A stretch of 64,000 bases of DNA from Silurus meridionalis (taxonomy: Eukaryota; Chordata; Actinopteri; Siluriformes; Siluridae), in assembly GCF_014805685.1 (NCBI RefSeq), contig NC_060891.1:1862001-1926000 (forward strand). The letters run 5' to 3'. The translations under genes were made by a program, and so were the position numbers. The notes below the pieces were generated by a model. It saw only the letters and a list, made by a program, of their open reading frames with translations, had not been told where the DNA came from and made no database searches. Shown here piece after piece: positions 22,503 through 35,224 of the stretch (position 1 is the first letter of the stretch; every line of letters begins with the position of its first letter).

Positions 22503-24362
22503 AAGGCACGACCTTGCAAAAAAACAATCATCATGTCATGTGACCCGAATCAATAATCGTTACGAGGCGTAAATGTAATCATTTTGTTCACGTCGTAATT
22601 AAAGAGCGGCTATGGAGATGATAAGACCTCTGTCACCTGCTTTTACACAGCGTAATGAGGATCAATACCAGTTCTCCCAGGCGCCATATGCTCACTTCTG
22701 CTTGTGTCCAGAACCACAATTACTGACCTCACATCAGATCCAGTTGCTGCAGGCAGGAAAAACTGAGCTACTACACAGGTGTGTGCGATTAAGTCAAATA
22801 CATTGTTGTGATGTATCCAGTATGAAAGAATGTGGTGCACAGGGTTCCTCAGGTTTCCACATGTTCTAATCCTGGATTGGCAACCCTTCATTGACAGATT
22901 TTCTATATATAGTATTATATATGGTATAATATGGGATATTGTGTAAATTTTGAATGTAATATATTATAAATAATTATATCTAGCATTATGTTTAGAGCCA
23001 CAACACTATGACTTCCATCAGCCCTCAAACTACTCACATGGCAACATGTATTTAAGTCTCACCCTGACACATTCTTGGTCTCACATTAGTCTATCCACTG
23101 TGGTCTCTCTCGGTTGTCTATGTTTCTTGTTGACGATTAAGCTACGGATCTTATACAGAATTTTACCTTTTATAAATTAATTTTGTAGTCTTTTTTCTTT
23201 TAGACGCTTCCCCCCTTACAAACGAGTTACGTTCCGAACGATTGTTCGTAGCATGAATTAGTTCGCAAGTTGAGTTCGTTATTGACCACGCACATCTCCT
23301 AATGATGTATGAGCTATAAATATTATCAAATAAATAATCAAATATACTTAAACAAATCAAAATACTGTATACAATGTTTTGCATTAGGTAATACAAAAAT
23401 AATTAAAATCTATTTTTTTTTATTCACTTAAATGAATTCATTGGCCCGAGTCCAGCGCGCATCATGTGGACTTGTTACAGTCGACGACCAGCTCAAATCT
23501 TTTTGATTTTAAACTAATTTTTGAGTTTAAGGAGTTTGAGGACAAAATGTTAATTTTTTTTTTGTATTTCACCCCCAGTATGTGTGTAAATATAAAATAA
23601 ACTTTCTTTTTCTTTTTCCAAACCTGCATGTTGTGATCCATCCTGTGTCAATACAAGTTATTGTATACATTATAACTACATCTAAAGATTATATAACATG
23701 ATTCACCTCTCACTTCATTTCAACCAACAACGATAATAATGAAAACACAGGGTTTTTTGTTCTATAACAATAAAATAAAAATCATGTTTGACTGTAGGTT
23801 TGTAAATAACACTTGCCATTTCTTGGTCTTCTGTTTGTATCTTTTCAAGTTAAAAAAAAATAAAATGCAGAGGCAGAGAGCGCCATTAAGTCTCTTATGT
23901 AACAGCTTTTACATTGTGAATGTCATTTCTAAATCAATTCCATTACACAAACATGACATTTTTCAAATGATAAATCTCAGTCCAGGGCCAAGAATCTATT
24001 CTGTTCATCTCATTCAGATAAAAAAAAAACAACGACAACAACAACAACAGTATCCTCGTCACTGCTTTTCTATTTTGTTTTCGGGTGTCGAGAGGTTAAT
24101 AGAAACAAAAGTGGACGCACTGATGGTTTGGATGGAGAAGGTGAATGAGGGAGAGGAAGTGGTCCATCAGTATTCCAGATCAGAAAGCGGATGAAAATGA
24201 ATGAGGACGAACTTCCAGAGGGTCGTCTGAGATTTAAGGGATCAGAGTAAACAGCCGGGGGTTGAAGCGGAGTTAATCTGAGTTAATGCAGCTCTGTTCA
24301 TGTATTAAAAGCATTAAAAGCCTGCCACAATTCAGATCTGTGCCTCCAGACTCTATAACACA
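22503..24362. other. Non-coding sequence with a possible repeat at 23.2 kb
   Basis: 23215-23300 carries repeated GTTCGTA/GTTCGCAAG/GAGTTCGTTA words that look like part of a dispersed element. The rest is unrecognised. Confidence 0.4.
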
Positions 24363-24775
24363 TATACACTAAAGGCAAAGGTATTGGGACACCCAACTTT
24401 ACCAGCCAGCCATATGTGGCTCTTCTCCAATGGTATACAACTTCTCCAGGATCACAATGCACCTATTCTCCAGCATCACAATGCACCTATGTGCAAAGCC
24501 AGCTCCATGAAGACATGCTTTACCTGGGATGGAGTGGAAGATCTCCTGCTACACTGTTGTACTGCATGAATGCCGACTGCACCCCAGGCCTCCAGACCTC
24601 ACCTACATCAGTACCTGATTTTACAGTCAGGACCAGGAATCTCACACAAATCTCCACAAACACACTCGAAAATCTAATGAAACATCTTCCCAGAAGAATG
24701 GAGGTTATTATAACAGCAAACGGGGGTTAAATGTGAAATTAATGCTTAAAAAGCACCCACAGAACATGTCCTTAT
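24363..24775 (+). mobile_element. MITE-like repeat copy
   Basis: It begins TATACACTAAAGGCAAAGG and TATTGGGACACCC, which is the terminal repeat, passes through a locally duplicated ATCACAATGCACCTAT, CCAGCTCCATGAAGACATGC, GGAGTGGAAGATCTCCTGCT and CATCTTCCCAGAAGAATGG, and ends near TTATAGTTTA at about 24783. No transposase frame is present. Confidence 0.75.
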
Positions 24776-25296
24776 AGTTTATAATGAGCCATAAATACAT
24801 ACAGGACATAAGTTATACTCTATTTGAGCAAGTGAGGTTATTGAAAGACATTTGACATTATAACCCATTTATAATGGCTTATAAATCATGTGAGCTGACA
24901 GTGTAATTAAACAAATGGAACCAATGGCAATGTTTTACTCTCTGAATAAAAAAAAATCCAAATGTCGATAAGCCTAATGCACCATGCTAAGTGGAACTAC
25001 TCATATACAGTATTATAATACCCATAGTGCATATTACTCATATATCTACTAATGCGTTAATGTATTTCAACGAGCAATCCTAAGCATGCTCGCAAAGCTT
25101 TATGAACGTACTGCTGTGGTAAGAAGCGTTCGTTCTCGATTATTCAACGTTATTTTGATGGTTATTTTATTTTATTTTTAAGTGTTGATTTAATTCTTAA
25201 ACTCTATTTGTCCTGATTGCTTTTGGTTCAAAAATACTAGCTTCAGCTGGGTGCTACGTGATAACAACAAAAAAAGAGGGTGACATTTGATTGTGC

Positions 25297-25306
25297 TACA
25301 CACACA

Positions 25307-25350
<44 letters not shown>
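25297..25350. repeat. (CA)n microsatellite
   Basis: About 25 CA units with one AA break. Confidence 0.96.
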
Positions 25351-25354
<4 letters not shown>

Positions 25355-25678
25355 TGGCCTGCTGATTGCCTATTTGAGCCAATAATTATCAGTTTGCTGT
25401 TCATTTGGCAGACTGCTGCACTCAGGGAGTCCCCTTCATCCTTCTCGTCCCTCTTATCCCCCTCATCCTCCTCGTCCCTCTTATCCCCCCCCCTCCATCT
25501 GCCCTCATCATTGTGTCCCTCGAGACAAAAGACCGGCATAGTGCACTAGGGGCGGGTCACATTTAGTCATAATCAAATGGCACTTGTTCCCTCAGGGGCT
25601 GTAAAATAGGACCCGGTGTGTACAGTAGCTGAATTTGTCAGGCGTTCCTCAGGGAAATAGAGACAATCATAAACACTG

Positions 25679-25692
25679 TGTGTATATGTGTT

Positions 25693-25743
<51 letters not shown>
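25679..25743. repeat. (GT)n microsatellite
   Basis: About 29 GT units after an imperfect start. Confidence 0.96.
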
Positions 25744-25744
<1 letters not shown>

Positions 25745-25995
25745 TATGCCTTAGAGTGGGCTGTTTCCAGGTTTTAGGATTTGGGGGTTGGGAAGCAAGC
25801 TTTATGTGGTGATTGGATGAGCAAGGCAGGAGGCGGGGTTTATTTGCGTCGTCTCAGTTACAGCAGGAAGCACAGAAAGAGCGTGATGAGGATAATTGGG
25901 ATGGAGTGCACCCTGTGCTGTCTGCCCTGATTACACGAGTGGCAACATGGCGCCGCTGATCAGCACACGACTCACGCCATCAGAGCAGGCAAGAG

Positions 25996-27700
25996 CTACC
26001 GTTGCACTGATGAGGTCCAAAGAGGACCTGGATAGCCGGCATACAACCTCACAACCTCACAGCATCACAGCATCAGAGCACCGCTACTGCACAGAATCAC
26101 CACCCTACAGCATCACAACCTCGCAAAATCATAACCACACAACCTCACAACCTCACAGCATCACAGCATCAGAGCACCGCAACTGCACAGCTTCACCACC
26201 CTACAGCATCACAACCTCGCAAAATCACAACCACACAACCTCACAACCTCACAGCATCACAGCATCAGAGCACCGCAACCGCACAGCTTCACCACCCTAC
26301 AGCATCACAACCTCACAAAATCACAACCGCACAAGTTAACAGCATCACAACCTCACATATCCACACATACACCTCCTCACAACCTCACAAGATCATAGCA
26401 TCACAACCTCACATAGCCACACATACACCTCCTCACACCCTCACATAGCCACACATACACCTCCTCACACCTCACAACCTCACATAGCCACACATACACC
26501 TCCTCACACTCTCACAACCTCACATAGCCACACATACACCTCCTCACACCTCACATAGCCACACATACACCTCCTCACACCCTCACATAGCCACACATAC
26601 ACCTCCTCACACTCACAACCTCACATAGCTACACATACACCTCCTCACACTCTCACAACCTCACATAGCCACACATACACCTCCTCACACCTCACATAGC
26701 CACACATACACCTTCTCACACCCTCACAACCTCACATAGCCACACACCTCCTCACACCCCACACCTCACATAGCCACACATACACCTTCTCACAACCTTA
26801 CATAGCCACACATACACCTCCTCACACCCTCACATAGCCACACATACACCTCCTCACACCCTCACATAGCCACATACACCTTCTCACACCCTCACAACCT
26901 CACATAACCACACATACACCTTCTCACACCCTCACACCCTCACATAGCCACATACACCTCCTCACACCTCACACCCTTACATAGCCACACATACACCTTC
27001 TCACACCTCACACCCTCACATAGCCACACATACACCTCCTCACAACCTCACATAGCCACACATACACCTACTCACACCTCACATAGCCACACATACACCT
27101 CCTCACACCCTTACACCTCACATAGCCACAAATACACCTTCTCACACCTCACACCTCACATAGCCACACATACACCTTCTCACACCCTCACATAGCCACA
27201 CATACACCTTCTCACACCTCACACCTCACATAGCCACATACACCTCCTCACCCTCACACCCTCACATAGCCACACATACACCTCCTCACACTTTTACAAC
27301 CTCACATAGCCACACATACACCTCCTCACACTCTCACACCCTCACATAGCCACACATACACCTCCTCACACCTCACACCTCACATAGCCACACACCTCCT
27401 CACACCTCACACCTCACATAGCCACACATACACCTCCTCACACCCTCACACCTCACATAGCCACACATACACCTCCTCACACCCTCACACCCTCACATAG
27501 CCACACATACACCTCCTCACACTCTCACACCCTCACATAATCACACATACACCTCCTCACACCCTCACACCCTCACATAGCCACACATACACCTCCTCAC
27601 ACTCTCACAACCTCACATAGCCACACATACACCTCCTCACACATTCACAACCTCGCAGTGTCACAGCCTCACAACCTCATTGCATCACAACCTTACAGAT
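25996..27700. repeat. CCTCACA minisatellite with two layers of repetition
   Basis: The first part (26041-26340) has three units of 96 bp, anchored by CATCAGAGCACCGC at 26071, 26167 and 26263. From about 26345 to 27640 a shorter unit of roughly 32 bp (CCTCACATAGCCACACATAC then ACCTCCTCACAC) repeats about 35-40 times with variable CCTCACA or CTCACAACC inserts, so spacing ranges from about 30 to 50 bp. The plus strand is almost free of G. The tail to 27860 decays into scattered CCTCACA words. Confidence 0.92.
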
Positions 27701-27860
27701 TCACAGCATCACATCCTGACCACATCGGAAACGTCACAACCTCAGCACATTACAAACTCACAGATTCACAGCATCACAACCTCACAGATTCATAGCATTG
27801 CAACCTCACTGCATTAAAACTTTACAGCCTGACAACCGTACAACCTCACAACCTCACATT

Positions 27861-30332
27861 AACGTGGGTCCAATATGTCTGTATGCCTCAGTATTTACTT
27901 GTGCTGCGAGTGGGGCAGAACATCTTCACCATGTTCATCAAAAACAAACTGTGTATCAGTCTGAAACATCACTTCCACTGGGCAAGCAGACTGTTTATTT
28001 GTGTGCTTGTTTTCATGCTATTCATCTCTGAAACACATTAAATATGTTAATACTGAAATATCCGTGATGCTCTTTGTGATTCTGGTGCTAATTTGTTGCT
28101 TGGCACAGTATTTTTGTTATTCCCGTGACAAGTTAGCGGTTGTGCTCTCACATCATTCACAGTGTTTCATAAATAAATCCACAGGCCACCATTTTTCAGG
28201 GTTATTATTATAATTTTTTGGATTGCGATAGTTATTAAAAAAAAACGTACACACAATTTCGAGACGGAAAAGGATTTTGTAGAAACATGGGGTTATTGAA
28301 TTACTCAAGGTTCAAGTTTCTGTGAAAAAGAAACAATTTAACATTAAAAAGAAAAACACGACACTATTACACACAAATACGCAAAAACATACAAGGTAAC
28401 GTCCAACATGAACGCAATACAACTAATATGCAGGTGTTCAATTTGAGGAACGCAAAAACTCTCAGGCGTGTGTCTGAAAACATCTTTATGTCATCTTTAT
28501 GTCTCCATGAAGATACATGGGTTGGAGTGAAGGATCTTCTGCTGATAAGCTCCAACCCTATTGAACACCTTCAAGATGAATATAAACAACACCCCCAGGC
28601 CTCCTCACCTCACCTACACCAGTACCTGACTTCACATACACATCCTTGTGGATGAATGAATCTCTCACAAATCTCCACAAAATCTAGTGGAACATCTTCG
28701 CAGAAAAGTGGAGCTTATCAGAACAGCAAATAGGGACTATATGTGGAATGGGATATTCACAAAGAACTCATGTTCTAGTTCTAATTTGTAGCATTTCTTA
28801 TACACTTATATACTGCTATATGCAAAAAAAAAGAAACTAATGCTTGCTATGAAGGCTATGTGCTTTACTATAAGCATTCATAACATGCTGTAATGCATTA
28901 TCAGTGTTATAATTGCACTGTAGCACTGTTTATTCTCCATTTGTTACACCTGTCTATTAGACAGAATTACACTGATAGCAAAAATCCCAACTTTGACATT
29001 CAGCGGTTTTTGCTTCATGTCTCATGTTCAGTAATTCAGCTGTCTGTTATGTAATTCACAACATCGTCATGTAAATGTATGAACAGACAGAGCATTGTGT
29101 ATGTATTATTAAATGCTACGGATGTCCTCTGTATACTGAATAAACGCTCAGATGTATACGTTAGATATGTCCATCATATGAAGCATTAGCTAATGTCCCA
29201 GCAGGTCCTTCTGCCGTACACCCCCTTTTTGACTCCGTGTTACGTGTGCAAACGTTTGCACTTCGCAGCTTTGGCGTTGAGCCACCATCACCATCACCAT
29301 CACGTCTCCCTTTTTGCTGAGTGACAGCAAAACAAAGCGAGTCAGGGATTTGAAAGAGCAAATGGAATTACAGGCTTCCCGAACATGTGATAAAAGATTT
29401 CATTATCTCGGTCTCGCACACGGTGCGTGGCACCTCCCTCTCAGGGAGAGCTATCTTCAGCGAGACGAGGCTCCGGAAGCTATGCTAATGAGCACTCTGA
29501 TGACGATGAGGGAGGAGGAAGAGGAAGATTAGAGGCTGTGACATATCCCCGGACACAGATCTTCCGGATTCATTGCTGGAAAACCACCCTGAATATTTAG
29601 TCTCTTCTGCTGTATCATTTCGTTCACACATTAAACTAGAGATAAGATCTTTTCTGGTGTGTGCATTCACAGCATTTTGCAGACGGCCTTGTCTAGACTT
29701 TGAATTATCATATTTGGTTTACGATTTTAAAGTGTTAATAGCAAATCTGCTTGCTTTAATATACTCGAGGGTCATGCATTCTTTCTAAAATTATTCTAGA
29801 TGGAGCTACAAAAGTTTTTTATCCATTATCACAAATACCTACTACATATGTCACAGGTTGCCAGATAACACAAACCGAGTGAATTTTTAATTTTATTCAA
29901 TTTGAATTTGCTTTTACTATAATTTTCCTTTAATAAATGATCCTTCACTTAATACGCTTGTTGCAATTTCAGTTTTTGATCAATTATTTTAAGTAAACAT
30001 TAAATATTTGAACATCCAAAAGATTGCGTTTGAAATGGTCTGAACTTATAAAGTGTACCCAACCATCCAAACAACTCCTATTTGATTGTGCTGATTAGTT
30101 TCCATAATTATCATTTACTAGTACTTAAATACAAATGAGTATGAAGCAATTAGATGGTCTCTGGAGAACGCACAGTTCAATACTATTGTTCTTCTTAAGA
30201 CACTAAAAAAAATAAATAAAAAAAGTGTCCAAGACAAATAGCCAGTGGGATTTGGGGAGTTCTGTCCTCGGAGATAGAGAAAACGAGAGAAAATGAGAAA
30301 GAAAAAAGAAAGGAGACAAGAGAGATGATCAG
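27861..30332. other. Non-coding sequence with one MITE copy
   Basis: Apart from the MITE at 28490-28795, sequence is unrecognised. 29270-29540 is less AT-rich and could be constrained, but its short frames (72 residues ending in a run of Glu) match nothing I know. Confidence 0.4.
28490..28795 (+). mobile_element. MITE-like repeat copy, left end missing
   Basis: The copy starts inside the family at CTCCATGAAGATACATGGG, continues through GATCTTCTGCTGATAAGCTC, CCTCCTCACCTCACCTACAC, AAATCTAGTGGAACATCTTC and ends in TATATGTGGAATGGGATATT. Left terminal repeat not found. Confidence 0.72.
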
Positions 30333-30482
30333 CGCTTGATTATCAGGGCCTGCTCAAGGTTACCGAGCTGGTCCCATCCTTAATGGAATCAAATCTGATT
30401 AGATAATTAGCATGCTATTTGCATAATGTCTGCAATTCATTATCTGGAATGTGAGTTCATCAATCTTGGCATGATCTACCGT
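30333..30482. promoter_or_regulatory. Candidate conserved enhancer (homeodomain/POU-rich block)
   Basis: A stretch without simple repeats carries GATTAGATAATTAGCATG, an octamer-type TATTTGCATAATG, TTCATTATCTGG and CATCAATCTTGGC, packed within 90 bp. Such homeobox/POU site clusters in long introns of neural genes are typical of conserved enhancers. It lies in the inferred long neurexin intron. Function is not shown by sequence alone. Confidence 0.35.
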
Positions 30483-30649
30483 TTTTTTTTTTTTTCTTTT
30501 TCCTCCAAGGCTATTGTCTCAAAGTGATCAGCTATGGCAAGGTCTATAATAACCGAGGAACACCGGAAAGAAAGTTTTACTTTGTTAGGGTCACCATCGT
30601 GATCTAAATATAGAGATCAGTGAAGAATGCAGATGCTAATATGAATGCA

Positions 30650-31055
30650 TATATATATGCGTTTATAAAATAAAGTTTATAAAATAAAAAAACTAATTCC
30701 AAACAGTGGAAATTGCATTTATTTTTTGACAATCTCACCTGCAACATTTATGCACTTATCCCATGAAAGATTCACCAATTACAAGATTTGTCAGTACACC
30801 TGAACCATCCAAGGAACCACCACGATGGGATGGTCACTGACGGCCATTTTAAAACGTTTACACCATTCAAACGACTTACTGCGTCTGGGCGTCTCATCAC
30901 CATACTGTGCTAGACGTCTTCTGTAGATATCCGTGGGTTTTACACCTTCGTTCACAAGAAACATCACCACACACTGTCCCATGCACACACTAACACTGTC
31001 GTCTTGATTACGGTTTCTGAATCGGCCCGTGACATGTGTTCCACCTAGCAGTAAT
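30650..31055 (-). mobile_element. Second mariner-type remnant, internally deleted
   Basis: The minus-strand frame 30988-30791 encodes a transposase N terminus (VNEGVKPTDIYRRRLAQYGDET, RSKSFEWCKRFK), the helix-turn-helix part. About 40 bp downstream the residues WDKCINVAGEIVKK and a stop (about 30735-30695, another frame) match the extreme C terminus of mariner transposases. The catalytic domain between them is missing. Ends are uncertain: no clear inverted repeats were identified, so the limits are approximate. Confidence 0.7.
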
Positions 31056-31189
31056 AGGACAAATTTGTTACTTACAACTGTGTGTTATATCTGTATATTA
31101 TATATACAATATATACAATATCTGTATGTATGTGTATATAATATTGAGCATAATGTATTGAGCATTAACAGCATTAACTTCTTCAGCTA

Positions 31190-32265
31190 CAGGAGCTCAT
31201 CTGTTGGTTCAAACCACACGCCCCGTTCATCTCCACGATCATCAAAGGATCCTTAACATCTGGCCAGGTGCCAACTACCTTCAAACAAGCGAGGGTTATT
31301 TCCATCTTGAAGAAATCTGCTCTGGATCTATATGACATCAACAACTACAGACCGGTATCACTTTTCTCCTTTCTTTCTAAAACTCTGAAACGCACTGTAT
31401 TTAACCGACTATCTGTCTCTCACAGAACAACCTCCATGATCCAAACCAGTCTGGCTTCAAAGTGGCACATTCCATAGAGACGGCCCTTTTAACTGTTACT
31501 GAGAAACTACATGCTGCTCGATCAGCCAAGCTGTAATCTGTACTCTTCCTCCTTGACCTTTTAGCAGCATTTGACACAATCAACACAAGACTCTCGTGTC
31601 TACCCTCAGGAGCCTCGGTATATGTGGAATAGCATGAGAATGTTTGCTTCCTTCCTGGAAGGTCACTCATACCAGGTAACATGGGGGCATCTGCCCCATG
31701 CAGACTCTCCACTGGTGTCCCACAAGGCTCAGTACTTGGTCCCCTACCTTTCTCCCTCTATACCCACTCAATTGGTGAAGTCATATCCTTACATGGGTTT
31801 TTTTTATCACTGCTATGCTGAAGACACTCAACTCATCTTTTCTTTCCCTCTCTCAGATACCAGCTTCCGCTTAATTCTCGGCATGTTTGGTGGACTTTTT
31901 TAAATGGATGAGTGCTCATCAACTAAAACTCAACCCCAGCAAAACAGAACTGCTAGTCAAGATTTTACCCCTTTAGTCACTGCTTGCAACCTTGGGGTGG
32001 CCATGGACAATCAACTGTCCTCCTCCCATGTTGCTAATGTGGCTCGTTCTTGTCAATTTTTTGTCTACATCAGAAGGATTCGACCATTTCTGTCCACACA
32101 GGCTGCCCAGGCTGGACTACTGCCACACTCTGATGGCAGGTCGACCTTTGAACCTTATTCGTCCACTGCAAATGACCCAAAACGCAGCTGCGCGACTTGT
32201 GTGCAACCTGCCCACATTCTCCCACACCACCCCACTGCTGCTTCCTCTACTGGCTTCCACTGATG
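31190..32265 (+). mobile_element. L2-type LINE fragment, heavily decayed
   Basis: Plus-strand frames recover the same protein family as the copy at 60 kb: PTTFKQARVISILKKSALD and NNYRPVSLFSFLSKTLKR (31268-31420), SFLEGHSYQVTW, HCYAEDTQLIFSFP (31790-31850, catalytic YADD changed to YAED), LGVAMDNQLSSSHVANVARS and IRRIRPFLSTQAAQ (32000-32110), then a C-terminal fragment ending near 32265. Multiple frameshifts and stops separate these. The 3' tail typical of L2 is missing, and the element stops in the LHWLP-equivalent region. Confidence 0.85.
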
Positions 32266-35224
32266 TTAGCCTACACATTCCACAGCATCAAACATAACTA
32301 TATTCTGATAAAAATTACACTTTTTCCCAAAAAAAGTACTCTTTGGAAAATGTTTATGATCAATTATAAAAGGAATACAACATTTCCAGACACCTGATAT
32401 ACTCCAACAGCTTTGTGTTGATTCACAAGAAATGAAATAAGAAAGAATTTCACATGGCCGAGAGTTCACTCACAACATCTCACAGGTGAAAACAACGGCG
32501 GAGGAACGAGGGGTCCCGGTGTGGCTGCAAAAGCGAGTGTGGATTTTTAGCCACGTGTGTGTATTTTTTATTATTATTTTTCACCAGAGCTGAAATGCAA
32601 ATGGTTCCTAACTAGACACCCCTGTCGTTTGTAATGCGGGCAGACAGCCAGGCTGATTTGTAATAACGTCTGTGCTCGTGTTGAGGGATTAAGCGCAGGG
32701 AGTGAGAGGAGAGACTGGAGACGGGACGACAATACATACAGTATGACAAGGCTGCTGATGCAGCGCTGGCAAATAAGCACTAATACATCAGGGTGAATTT
32801 ACACAAGTGTCCAACTGCCAAAGATTGCACTGACCACACACTGTTACTTAGCAGAGGAACGCTCTCTCACGCACTCTCACACACTCACTCACTCTCGCTG
32901 TACATGTCCACTGAGGAAAGCTGGTCTAAATTCAGCAGCATGTGTCTCCAGTTCTGTCACTCAGCTCATGCCTCCGTCTTACGTCAATCAATTAAGAAAG
33001 AATGCTCTTTTTCCCTGCTGAAAATGTACAAACTATACACACTTACTTTATTCATGCAGCAGCATAGGGGATGATATACTGCTACATCATCAAACACGTG
33101 GTCTGTAACACGTGTTAGTAGATCAGCGTAATTACATCACGTCGCCAAGAAAAAAAAAACCTGTGATTCGTAATTAGGGATGTGACATTTTTCTGCCAAT
33201 TTATTTCCACACCACAGAAGCTTTGACAGCATGAAGCTGCAAATCACAGGATTATGTCAACGTGCAATGTTCTAATGCGTCATTTATTGTGCTGGGTTTC
33301 AATGCCCTGGACCTTTATGGACCGTTTGCGGAAGGAGTCTCCAGTAAACTTCTCCATTAAAGGAGTCTGCAATTTTTTTTTAATTCATCGCATTCATTTC
33401 AAGAAATGTGCGGTATTTCCAATCTAACACTTGTAACCTGGAAGTAAAACCAGGGAATTGGCTGTTCAGTGATTAAGGGTTATTCTGGATTATTGATCGG
33501 AAGGTTGGAGGCCCCAGTTCAAACCCCAGTATTGCCAAGCTGCCAATCTTGGGCCCTTGGGCAAGGCCCTTAACCCTTTGTGCTTCAGGTGTGCTGTATC
33601 ATGGCTGACCCGAGCTTCTCAACATTGCTACGATATACGAAAAAAATCATTTCACTTCTCTCTAATGTATATGAAACAAGAAATTGTATCTAAAGGAAAT
33701 TTCACTGATGGGCTGAAGATTTCTTAGGAAGAAATGTCCACTATGCTGCCATTTGCCCAAATGATACTGTAAATAATACGATACAAAGGCGAGAAACATA
33801 TTCAGAGATCACAGACAATTTATTCGAACATGGTGCACGGAAGTTATTCCGCTGTGAAGATTTTTGTGCGTGATATAACATTGTATAAAAAATTGACTTG
33901 TGTAGGACATGTTGCTCAAAAACTTTTGAAAGGCAGGGTATGTTTTCTTTTGACAGAGCAGCTCGAATCGTTGCTTGACGAGAGATTTCCACAATCGCGT
34001 ACTAGTTCTAGATCCCTTTATATCCAGGTAGAATATCAAGACGTCAAAATGCATAAGAAAATAAAAGTTTAATACTTGCAGATTAGAGACAAAAGTTTTT
34101 GAGAGATGTTTTTTTTTTTTTATAAATGATAGATAACATTTAAGCCAATTGTTTGATTTCTAAATAACGCTTACAGAGCTCGGACGTACGCTAAGGCTCA
34201 CTGTCTTGTTCTATGGTGAAGTCCATTCCAATTAGTCCAGTTGTAATTGCATGCTGTTGAAGTTAAGGAACCATGTTGTTCCTTTCAGCCCAACAACTGT
34301 ATGTCTCCAACCTTCATTGCTCCAAAAACAACCCCAAACTATTAAGCTTCTATCTCCATGTTTGACTGTGACTTTGACTGTGTGAGTTTGACTGTTTTGC
34401 CATGTTTGGGGTGAGACAGTCTGATCACATCTTCTTCTTCTTCTTCTGTTAGATACAAAAATGTCATTTGGAGTACAATTCTTGGGCGTTTATGCCTTTT
34501 TTTCTATGCATCGAAACAAAAGGAACATGCATGTGTCACAAAAACCGTAAAAGAAAAAATTCTGCATTGCTGTCTACATTCCTTCGTTTATATTGAACAC
34601 ATCTGCCACTTTTCCTGTTACTCATCACCACACTGTTAAACTCATATGCTTAAAAAGCAAAATAGTAAATAATGCTGAAGAGCATGTGCTTTATTCAGAG
34701 TTTGATTTACTCATGAGCTGTTTAATCAGTTTGTTTAGTTAGTTAGTAGTGTTTTTGGCAGGAGTTTTATTCATGAATAATCAGCAGCCATCAAGTTTTA
34801 AAGCAAATATTGAAATCAAATTGAACGATTTGGACAAGCATAGTGCAGGAAGTGTATCTATGATGTACAGATATACTGCTTTGCAAAGAGAGATCTCTGT
34901 GGATAAAATTCAGTAGTGAAAATTCAGGAAAAAAAAACAAGTGTCGTGTAGCAAATCCAGCGAATCAGAAATGCGTGCACACCACGGTGACCTTGTTTCC
35001 GATGCAGAAAGGAGCTGCAGTTCCATCGCCTGAACGTTTTCAGCTCTGTTTAAGAAGTATCCAGGTGAATATTTTTTGCTGAGACTTCAAATTGCATCAC
35101 ATCATTTCTTATAATTTCACCTCAGAATCCAGTACACACACACACACACATACACACACTCAGCTGTGAGGAACAGATTGTGTTTATACCCAAGTGCCCC
35201 CTTGTCATAATTCCATCAGAGAGA
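32266..35224. other. Non-coding sequence with one SINE copy
   Basis: 32460-32780 is GC-balanced with a CCACGTGTG E-box and an ATGCAAAT octamer. 34220-34450 has Tc1-relic-like phrases (ACAACCCCAAACTATTAAGC, CCATGTTTGACTGTG) but no frame. The remainder is unrecognised. Confidence 0.4.
33468..33690 (+). mobile_element. tRNA-SINE copy with a different tail
   Basis: The head TGGCTGTTCAGTGATTAAGG and B box AGTTCAAACCCCAGT are followed by the shared core GCCAAGCTGCCAATCTTGGG and GGGCAAGGCCCTTAACCCT. The tail differs from the L2-tailed copies: it reads GCTGTATCATGGCTGACC and then ATTTCACTTCTCTCTAATGTATATG. This marks a second SINE subfamily with the same head and a different 3' end. Confidence 0.75.

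Noticed and set aside
22612..22900. Possible short gene or dispersed repeat
   Set aside because: No recognised family and no other copy in the window.
25896..26339. 147-residue frame over the 96-bp repeats
   Set aside because: The 96-bp unit is a multiple of three, so an open frame with repeated residues appears by arithmetic. No domain, no splice context.
29314..29532. 72-residue frame ending in a Glu run
   Set aside because: Short, no recognised domain, no clear splice sites; possibly non-coding conserved DNA.
34220..34450. Possible Tc1 transposase relic
   Set aside because: Only two short suggestive phrases; no frame, no ends.
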